From assembly GCF_000313135.1 (NCBI RefSeq), contig NW_004457643.1, positions 1 through 16,141 of the forward strand: a stretch of 16,141 nucleotides of DNA, in the 5' to 3' direction. This document shows positions 9,307 through 16,141 of the stretch, piece after piece (the stretch's first letter is position 1; each line of letters opens with the position of its first letter). This DNA is from Acanthamoeba castellanii str. Neff. Its lineage: Eukaryota > Discosea > Longamoebia > Acanthamoebidae. Under the pieces are notes generated by a model. The model was not told where the DNA came from. It made no database searches and saw only the letters and a program-made list of their open reading frames with translations. The position numbers and the translations under genes are program-made.

Positions 9307-10059
9307 ATGGACGCCTTGCAGAGACCTTCTTGCGACCGACTGGTGAGCACTTGCCTTCCTGACCTGGGTACAGGGAATCTGACCGCGGTGCTGGCAATTG
9401 CAGGGGTGGCAATCGCTCGCCCAAGAGCTCATCCAGGAGCCTCTACTCGCAACCCCCGAAGAACGGTGCGCCTCACCCTTTGGCTCCACGTCCTGAAGTA
9501 GAAGGCTTCCTGACAGAAAGGACGACCCTTTAGGCCAGGCTACGCTGCTCTCGTGGATAGCGGGGTCTTAGCCCTGGATCGCAGTATGCTCGATTCGCTG
9601 CGTTTCGTGGTCTACTGGCCGTGTGAGCTCTACTCGCTGCCCTTCACCACTCCACTCGAGCACCCCCCTGGCGGGACAGCAGGAATGCTGATGCATTCGC
9701 TCTTGGCCCTCGATGCTGCCCAGGACGAGCTGCGGGCGTGCACCGGCCGTCGTGCCTCAGACGCCCCGCCCCAGGTACAAGCCCCTCAGCCTCCAAGTCC
9801 CTTGTGCTGTCGTCTCTATTGACAAAAAGGGACAGGATGCCGCTATCGCGATTAGGGCTCTTTCCGCCGAAGTTACCGTCATCCAGGAGGCGGCCGACAG
9901 GGTACGTCGACAAGCCCCTTGCGCCAAGGTCCCTCTTCGCTTCTTCTTTAGACAAGACGCTCAACCACCCAGCGCGCGCATTGGGGGGGGGGGCAGTGGA
10001 GCGACATGGCGGAGAAGATGGTGGAGAGGCTGACGACAAGCCGCCATCCCACGACGTAA
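9307..10059 (+). CDS. Unrecognised 170-aa protein in five small exons
   Basis: No ORF of note spans this stretch, but five exons join in phase: 9307-9342, 9404-9465, 9534-9774, 9836-9901, 9952-10059, with a TAA stop. The introns are 61, 68, 61 and 50 bases, with donors GTGAGC, GTGCGC, GTACAA, GTACGT and acceptors GCAG, TTTAG, ACAG, TTTAG. The product begins MDALQRPSCDRLGWQSLAQE, continues LIQEPLLATPEERPGYAALV and, in exon 3, SMLDSLRFVVYWPCELYSLP, and ends DMAEKMVERLTTSRHPTT. It looks globular and mostly helical (LLALDAAQDEL; AAIAIRALSAEVTVIQEAADR splits over two turns), with no signal peptide or clear membrane segment. I recognise no family and assign no function. An 11-G run at 9983-9993 lies in the last exon (WGGG), so a length error there would change the C-terminus. 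An upstream start or exon is possible. Confidence 0.62.
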
Positions 10060-10361
10060 AGTAGCGAACCATAACGGCAGTGGGGCAACGGCGGCTGCAT
10101 CAGCCTGCACAGAGGGGCAGTTTCCGTTGGAATCGCTCCGTGATGACGCAACGCCAAGCGCGGCGCCAATGAGGGTGACCGTGCTGCGGCAATTCTGTCT
10201 TGTCTCTTCTTTTTCCTTCTCAACCGACTTCTCAAGTGCCCGTTGCGTGTCCCGTCCCTGGTTGAATCGAAGACGCCCACCCCTTTCCCTTGCCTCGATT
10301 TTCTTCTTCATTCATCTTTCATCTTCATCATCTTCCAATAATCAACGAAGCGCGGGCCACC
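10060..10361 (+). promoter_or_regulatory. Promoter and 5' UTR of the MYB gene / 3' end of the small gene
   Basis: A 302-base gap between the TAA at 10057-10059 and the MYB start. The first half is GC-rich and includes a TGATGACGCAA stretch near 10140 that resembles a bZIP/CRE-type site (weak). The second half, from about 10190, is strongly pyrimidine-rich (TTC/CTT blocks) and looks like a transcribed leader. The translation start sits in GCCACCATG, an optimal Kozak context, which decides the start at 10362. Confidence 0.5.
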
Positions 10362-13300
10362 ATGTTCACCCCGCAAAACTCTTCGACTGCATCGGCGCTG
10401 AGTCATCGGCACTCATTCGGTGGCGGTGAGCAAATCGGATGGCCGCCGTCGAATCACCATGCGATGCATCACCACCATCAGACCGCGGGTGGCGGCAGCG
10501 TTAAAATGGAATTGCCACACCAGCAGCACCAGCAGATGAATCACCATCCACAGCAATCGCATCATCCTCAGCAGCACGCGCATCTCGATGCCATGGGGAC
10601 AACCGGCCACCTTCAGCACCACCACCACCAGCAGACCCCCTTCAACGGCCTGGTGCACCACCAGCCGGCAGCGGCAGCCCACCACGCCTACCCCCACGGA
10701 CGCGCCTCGGCCCCGGCCCTCCCCGTGTACCAACAGCACCAGCACCACCAGCAGCTCCAGCAGCAGCAGCAGCAGCAGGGAGCGCCCCTGAGTGGTGGGC
10801 TGGGAGGCATCTCGCCGGCCCACAGCGGCGGAGTGGTGGTGGGGACCGTTGCACAGCACGCTCCTCTTTCCGCCGCCGGAGGTGATGCCGGGGGCGGCGA
10901 CGCGAGGAGGTCCACCCTGCCCCACGCCGACCTCGAGCTGGAGCTGCAGATTAGGCACAACATGCTCATCGAGCAGCAGCACCGCATCGCGCAGCTCGAA
11001 GAAGAGCTCAGCCGCTCCCGCGCCGAGGTTTGTGCACCCCCCCCCCCGTTGTCCCTTTTCTCTCTTTTCCGCTCGCGCTCTTTCGTTCATCATTTCCCGC
11101 TTTTCCTTTTTTTTCATTTTCATTTGATCAAATTAAAAAACAATTACCCACTCGTTTTGTCGTTTCCCTCTGTTTTTTTCCTGACCCAACGCTCCCCCGC
11201 CAGATCGAGCGACTCAACGGCAAAGTGCGGCTGTACGAGCAGGAAAAGGCCAAGGGAGCCCAGAAAAAGGTACTACTCCCGGCCGCCTCTCTGCCGCCTT
11301 GCCTTGCCTTGCCATCGCCTTGGCATCGCCTTCGTTGGTGAGCTGACGCGTGCCATTCCGTCTCCTCCTCCCACACGCGTTCGTTGGGTGTGGTGTGGTG
11401 TGTTGTGTGCTGCGTGTCGTGTTGTGCGCACAACAGGCACAGAGCAGGTATTGGACCCCGGAGGAGCATCAGCGATTCCTGGAGGGCGTGGAAAAGTACG
11501 GCCCCAAGGACGTCAAGTCGATCGCGCTGCACGTGGGCACGCGGAATGCCACGCAGGTGCGCACCCACGCGCAGAAGTACTACCTCCGCATCGACCGAGA
11601 GAAGAAGCGCAAGGAGGAGAAGGAGTCCTCCAAGGACAAGGACGGCGGATCGTCCAAGGGCGACGGTACCTCCTCCCCGCCCCGCCTCGCCCCACCCCAC
11701 CCCACCCACCACGCCCTCTTCTCCCCTTTCCCATTCGCCTGCTCGAGCGAACCACCAAAATGGGCCGTAGCGCACCCCCTCACCCACTTTCATTCGGCGG
11801 CGGCGTTTTTCTTTTCTTTTTTGCGCGGACGCGCCAGACGAGGACGGGTTGGACGAGGACGGAGACAAGGAAGGCGAGGCCAAAGCCAAGACCTCCAGCC
11901 CCGGCGGCGAAGGCAACCACCACCACAAGGCACACCACCACCACCACCCCCCCCCCCCGCAGAGAAAGGAGGAAGGATTTGGCGCCTCTCGGGGGCCACT
12001 ACCCCGCCTGCTCCGTGTCTGACATCGCTCGCTCTCTCTCTCGCGCGCGCGCGCGCGCTCTCTCTCTCTTCGCTGCTGCTGCTGCTGCTGCTGCAGAGGC
12101 ACAGCGAGCCGTCGCCGGAGCTCTACAAGGGCGCCGTGCTGGCCCTCCTCACCGACTGGGTGGAGGACGAGTACGACACCTTCGTCAACGGGGTACAGGC
12201 CTTTGACAGCGAAACCAACGTACGACCCCCCCCCTCGGCCGTGGCCCACACGGTGGCATCGGCTCAGTCGCCGTCGCCGGTCTGGAGTGGTGGTCTCACC
12301 GGTAGATCCACTTCTTCCTCCTCCTCGTCGCCTTCTGCTGTCGTGCTCGTGCAGGTGCAAAAGCGACTGCAGCTGGTGCAGGAGAAGTTCCTCCCGCACA
12401 AGACCCTCGACGAGCTACACGCCATGTACGTGCACCCCCCCCCCCACGGCACCGCCGCAGCTCACCCCGTCTTCTCCCCCTCACTCTCTTTCCTATCTCG
12501 GTCGTTCGCCCACACACACACACATCACACACACACACCTCAACAAAAACAGTAACGAGGCCATCGAGCAGCAGGCCAACGCCAAGCACCGCAGGAAGCG
12601 CATGAAGCTGGGCGACGCCCGCCTCTCTTCCGCAGACGATCTCTTCTCCAGCGACGTCATGAACTTCCACCACCACCACCACCACCACCGGGACGACCTC
12701 GACGCCTTCTCGTCCGGTACCGCCCCCTCCCACCACCAATCCCTCCTCTTCAGTTCTTCCGTGCTGCTGCTGCTGCTGCTCTGGGACTGACCAGGCGTGG
12801 GCGGCCCCACCGATGGCAGGCGGCTTCGCGGCTCCGTACAGCGGGGGCAGCGGGGAGGGGGGCAACGCCGGCACCATGCATCGCGCGCACGGGGCCGCCA
12901 ACCTGCCGCCCTCGGTGGTGCAGGCCATGAACTACGGCCGGCGCTCGTCCCTGCCGGCCTTCCCCGTCAGCCACTCCCTCCTCGCACAGCAGGCCCTCCG
13001 CCACCACCCACTCCACACCTCTCACCAACATCAACACCAACACCACCAGCAACATCAACAACATCAGCACCAGCAACAACAACATCATCAGCACCAGTAC
13101 CCGCAGCAGCAGCAGCAGCAGGAGCAACAGCAGCACGTCGCGCCTCAGCAGCAGCTGCAGGACCACCCACACAACACCCTCTACTCGCCGCCCTCGGCGC
13201 AGCAGCTGGCCCCGCCCTCGCTGCCGTCGAGCGACGACGGCACCTTTTCGTCGTTCTCCCAGATCACCCGGCACGCCGCCCAGCCCACGTTCGCCGCGCC

Positions 13301-13718
13301 CCTCTCCCCGGTGGTGCCCAACGCCATGCAGGGCCGCCGCATGAGCGCTCCCAACATCAACATGGTACGCCCCCCCTCTCTCTCTATATATATATATATA
13401 TATATTATGGATGTGTATACCCACCCCCCACCCCCAACCAACCAACCAACGACCGGCGGTGTGCAGGAGGCCGAGTTCAAGCAGCAGGTGGCCCTCATGC
13501 GTCCGCGATATTCCATGCAACTCGATGGCAGCACCGCGCAGCACAGCGCCCCGCACATGGACAGCTCCTCCGTGGGCGCCCACCAGTCGTCCATGAACCA
13601 CCACCTCCACCTGCACGGCGGGCACCTGCAGCAGCAGCACGACGCGTCGTCGATGCCTCCACCGGCCGGCGTGGAACGACGCACGTCGCTGCACCCCGAC
13701 CAAGCCGAGTTCCACGCC

Positions 13719-13750
<32 letters not shown>

Positions 13751-14375
13751 CCGGCGAAGTGTCGACTTCCAACAGCAGCCGCAGCAGCAGCTCCACGATG
13801 ACCCGGACTCAGGCATGGGGCAGGCCCACCACATGGATCCCATGGGCGGCGGCGGCGGCGGCGGTAGCCAGCAGCAGCCCGACAGCTTCGGGCACGGAGC
13901 CGGCACGCACGAGGGCGACGCACTCCTCGGGGTACGTGACCTCCGGGTGCCGCCTCTTTCCCATCCCCCCCCCCAACATGTGTACCGCGTCTCACGCCTT
14001 GCCCCCCCCCGCGCGCAATGGTGGTGCAGGGACAGTCGGCCGACGGTCTGTCTTCGTTCGGGGACGAGGGCCTGCCTCACGTGTGGTCCTCCAGGTTAGT
14101 CGCCCCCCCCCCCATTACCTCCCCTCCTCCTCCCCCTCTCTGTGCGCGTGCGTGCGTGCGTGCGTGCGTGCATGGTGCGTGGGCGGGGTTGTCATTGTTA
14201 TATTGACCCCTCGGGGTGTGCGCATGTGGGCAGGATCCTCGGGATGTCGGCTGGCGAGCAGATGGCCTCGTCGGCTTCGTCGGACGACTTCAACCTGTCG
14301 TCGTCCGAACCGGACTCGGCGTCGACGGGGTCCGCCTCGAGCACGGACACGTTCGGGCTGCTCTCGGCGAGCTAA
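10362..14375 (+). CDS. SHAQKYF-type single-repeat MYB transcription factor with poly-Gln/His regions
   Basis: Predicted nuclear DNA-binding factor. Exons: 10362-11027, 11204-11269, 11437-11665, 11838-12016, 12097-12219, 12355-12425, 12553-12716, 12820-13364, 13467-13931, 14030-14094, 14234-14375; 904 residues, TAA stop. Residues 1-185 are His/Gln-rich. Residues 190-244 form a leucine-rich coiled coil (LELELQIRHNMLIEQQHRIA, then LEEELSRSRAEIERL), probably for dimerisation. The MYB repeat is residues 248-295: RYWTPEEHQRFLEGVEKYG, KDVKSIALHVGTRNATQV, RTHAQKYYLR. Of the helix Trp residues only W250 remains; position 270 is Val. An acidic/His stretch (exon 4) is followed by a helical block (KGAVLALLTDWVEDEYDTF; KRLQLVQEKF), a basic AKHRRKRMK likely nuclear signal, then a long Gln/His/Ser-rich C-terminus. 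The donor of exon 4 (GTCTGA) is weak and was chosen only because it keeps phase; the exon 8 acceptor (GGCAG at 12815-12819) is also chosen by phase. Confidence 0.88.
12024..12096. repeat. CT / CGCG / CT / CTG compound repeat forming a 3' splice site of the MYB gene
   Basis: The modelled intron between exons 4 and 5 is almost wholly simple repeat: CT units, a CGCGCG block, CT units, then eight CTG ending CTGCAG, which is the acceptor. The layout resembles the CTG run before exon 6 of the Tup1 gene. Confidence 0.8.
13023..13160 (+). repeat. Coding CAA/CAC/CAG repeat (poly-Gln/His tract) in the MYB gene
   Basis: Imperfect CAA, CAC, CAT and CAG triplets encode alternating Gln and His in exon 8. 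The reading frame holds through the tract, and further tracts occur at about 10735-10780, 12670-12690 (seven His), 13720-13750 and 13772-13790 in the same gene. Mixed codons suggest the tract is older and less slippage-prone than the pure intronic repeats nearby. Confidence 0.85.
13380..13405. repeat. CT + (TA)n tract in a MYB-gene intron
   Basis: Lies in the 102-base intron between exons 8 and 9, just after a C-rich donor region (GTACGCCCCCC). AACC tetranucleotides follow at about 13434-13450, recalling the AACC tract at 468-524 in another gene. Confidence 0.85.
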
Positions 14376-14761
14376 GCGGAGCCCAGGTGGCCGATCGGAT
14401 TTTGGGCGGTGGTGGACCAGCGCGCCACCGCCTCCTTCTCGGCACGAGGAGGCAGGCACGCATCGTCACATCGTGTGTCGATGACGTTCGTCATACGTGG
14501 GGTGGACAGCTCGAGCGCGGTAGTACGCAACGGAGGAGGTGAAGAGAGGAGAGAGCGGATAGAGGAGAGAGCGAGAAGTGGACGCAGCGCGTGGTGCCGG
14601 CCAGCAAGAGTTGTGTGTGGCGCTATTGTGTATGCTTGTGTACAGATTATAATCTACCGGACCCGACGTTGTCCAACCCCATTACCCGCCACCACCACGC
14701 CTGACCAAGCGGCCAGCCGAGCAAGGGGGGGGTACATCGCGCAAAACATTTGGGAGGGCTT
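14376..14761. other. Convergent 3' region between the MYB and MCU genes
   Basis: A 386-base gap between two facing stop codons (TAA 14373-14375 on plus, TAG 14762-14764 on minus), so it holds both 3' UTRs and their transcript ends. I see no credible exon. It is purine-rich at 14530-14585 (GAGAGGAGAGAG) and has a 12-base perfect palindrome AGATTATAATCT at 14644-14655, the most AT-rich spot in the gap. No AATAAA is present on either strand. Confidence 0.6.
14644..14655. terminator. AT-rich palindrome AGATTATAATCT, possible shared 3'-end element
   Basis: A perfect 12-base inverted repeat, identical on both strands, about 270 bases after the MYB stop and 107 bases after the MCU stop. A symmetric element between convergent genes could serve 3'-end formation in both directions, but this is inference from position and composition only. 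Confidence 0.25.
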
Positions 14762-16141
14762 CTACTGCAGGGCGAGGGTCTGGAACTTGAGGAGGTGCAC
14801 CTCGGGAGCCGCCAGCTCCACCTCGGTTTGCACCACCGCCCTCTGCGAGCGCAGGAGAAGGGTGTGAGAGAGGATCTCGTGTGTTTCCGTTTCGTGCCCA
14901 CCGACGCGGGGGTGGGGTGCGTACCTGGAGCTCCTGGTAGCGGTTGATGTCGAAGTTGTGCTTGCGGTAGAGCTTCTTGAGCCTGCCCTCGGCCAGGTGC
15001 CGCCTGAGGGCCTCGTACGTGTACTCCGTACCCGTGTGGGTGAAGTACGCCATGGCTGCCCCGACCCCACACCAATAAGAATGGAGGATTTCAGAAATAC
15101 AAATAGGTAGTAGAGATTGATCGCTAGTTAGAAATAAAATAAAATAAAAGGGGGGTCTTTACCGCCAATGCCCGTGGTGAAGGTAAGCATGTAGGTGACG
15201 GGCTCCATGATGTCCCACGACAGCTCCCACCACGTCAACCGCGCCACCAACCCGGCCTGGAATCGCACACGCACACGTTAGCTTGGCTACCCCCCCATAC
15301 CCCCCCACGCTCCTCTGTGTGGCGTGTGCACGTGTGTGGCGTGTGGCGTGTGGCGCACCTGGAGGACGATGTAGGCGAGGCCGAGGCGGATCCAGTTGTC
15401 GGCGCGCTGGTAGGCCTTGGTCTCGAGGCCCTGGCGGGTGACCTCGAGCTCCTGGAGCTCCTGGCGGAGGGCGTCGAGCTCCTGCTGCTTGGCCTGCACG
15501 AAGCCCTTGGTGTACTCGCCCTGCACGTCGAGCAGCTTCACGAACGACGCGGCGAGGGCGTCGGGCCGCACGATCACCGTGGCGGCCAGCTCCGGCGAGT
15601 TCTCGTAGTGCAGCACGCGCCCGCTCTTGTGCAGCGACTTGAGCAGCTCACGCGCCTCCGCCTCCTCCACGTTGTACCTGGAAGCGTTGCCCAGCCCAGC
15701 CAACCACCCGTCCATCAGCCAGCCACCAGCCACCAGCCACCAGCCACCAGCATCCGCCCATCATCAACGGTGCGCGTCCCCCCCCCTCCCGCTACAAGAA
15801 AATGGGGGCTTGGGGGGGGGCGTACTGCTTGCAGAGGTCGAGGTATTCGGCGAGGGAGACGCGCACGCGGCTACCATCGCGCTCCAGGGCGTCGGTGACC
15901 TGGCGGTACTGGGCCTTGCGCAGCACGTCCTCCAGCGGCTCCTTCACCTCTGCTCGCGCGCCAACAGCAGACGTAAATCAGAATAAAAAAATAGGTGCGT
16001 GTAGTGGAGCAGAGATTTGGGGGGGGGGGGTACCGGCGATGGAGGCGTAGCGGCGGGAGGGGAGGCGGCGCACGGCGGCGCTCGGGCGGAGGAGGGCGCC
16101 CGACGCCGCGAAGCCCCTCAGCAGCGCCGAGGAGGGGGCAG
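14762..16141 (-). CDS. MCU: Mitochondrial calcium uniporter pore subunit, 5' end outside window
   Basis: Pore-forming subunit of the calcium uniporter of the inner mitochondrial membrane. Exons: 16141(edge)-16034, 15949-15826, 15677-15359, 15256-15163, 15055-14925, 14842-14762; 284 residues in phase and a TAG stop. The first visible exon is Arg/Ala/Ser-rich without acidic residues ([20 protein letters not shown]), as in a mitochondrial presequence; no ATG is visible. A matrix domain follows ([20 protein letters not shown], then [19 protein letters not shown]), then a coiled coil ([20 protein letters not shown]), TM1 ([19 protein letters not shown]), the selectivity-filter motif [15 protein letters not shown] and TM2 ([14 protein letters not shown]). 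The DIME Asp and Glu are both present, so the channel appears functional. The C-terminal helix ends near [14 protein letters not shown] and a short tail. The gene converges with the MYB gene. Confidence 0.94.

Noticed and set aside
9773..9960. Apparent degenerate direct repeat (GGTAC...AAGCCCCT...CAAGTCCCT twice)
   Set aside because: Both copies turn out to be introns 3 and 4 of the small gene, which start with similar donors and are pyrimidine-rich. The likeness is short and may reflect splice-signal composition only.
12181..12220. GGGTAC within MYB exon 5 as an earlier donor
   Set aside because: The later GTACGA donor at 12220 keeps phase 0 with exon 6, and the earlier site would break the helical block.
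12797..13801. A 334-codon plus-strand frame rich in Pro, Ala and Arg
   Set aside because: It is the shifted frame of MYB exons 8-9. The phase carried from exon 7 with acceptor 12819 selects the GGFAAPYSGG frame, which continues to the final TAA.
14409..14867. A 152-codon plus-strand frame downstream of the MYB gene
   Set aside because: It overlaps the terminal MCU exon antisense, has no family resemblance, and is Arg/Ser-rich as expected of GC-rich shadow frames.

Overview
The window looks like nuclear DNA of a GC-rich, intron-dense unicellular eukaryote. The best guess is an amoebozoan of the Acanthamoeba type (inference). The reasons are many short GT-AG introns, intergenic gaps of only 140-400 bases, poly-Gln/poly-His tracts, and an SHAQKYF-class MYB domain with the KDVKSIA...GTRNATQVRTHAQKYY pattern that I associate with amoebozoan MYBs. 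No prokaryotic operon, mobile element, CRISPR array, tRNA or rRNA was found.

Layout. (1) 76-5040, minus: a 16-exon, left-truncated TBC1D8/9-type Rab GTPase-activating protein (two GRAM domains, then TBC). (2) 5180-5757, minus: a 168-aa secretory thioredoxin-fold protein of the TXNDC12/ERp18 type with a WCGAC active site and a C-terminal NKEL. (3) 6024-8909, minus: a complete 603-aa Tup1-type corepressor (N-terminal tetramerisation coiled coil plus seven WD40 blades). (4) 9307-10059, plus: a phase-consistent 170-aa gene in five small exons, invisible to single-ORF calling and not recognised. (5) 10362-14375, plus: a 904-aa SHAQKYF MYB transcription factor with poly-Gln/His regions, 11 exons. 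(6) 14762-16141, minus: a right-truncated mitochondrial calcium uniporter (MCU) pore subunit with WDIMEP.

All exon models were built by hand. A splice site was kept only if it kept the reading phase and joined family-conserved sequence. Genes 3 and 4 are divergent (397-base gap); genes 5 and 6 converge (386-base gap). The genes do not form a pathway: they cover membrane traffic, ER folding, transcription and mitochondrial calcium. A Tup1 corepressor and a MYB factor lie close together, separated by the small unknown gene.

The most distinctive material is in the introns. About half of the modelled donors begin GTAC (GTACGC/GTACGT), many introns carry a run of 6-12 C shortly after the donor, and many carry their own microsatellite. 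The novel gene candidate and the intron architecture are the points most worth a second look.
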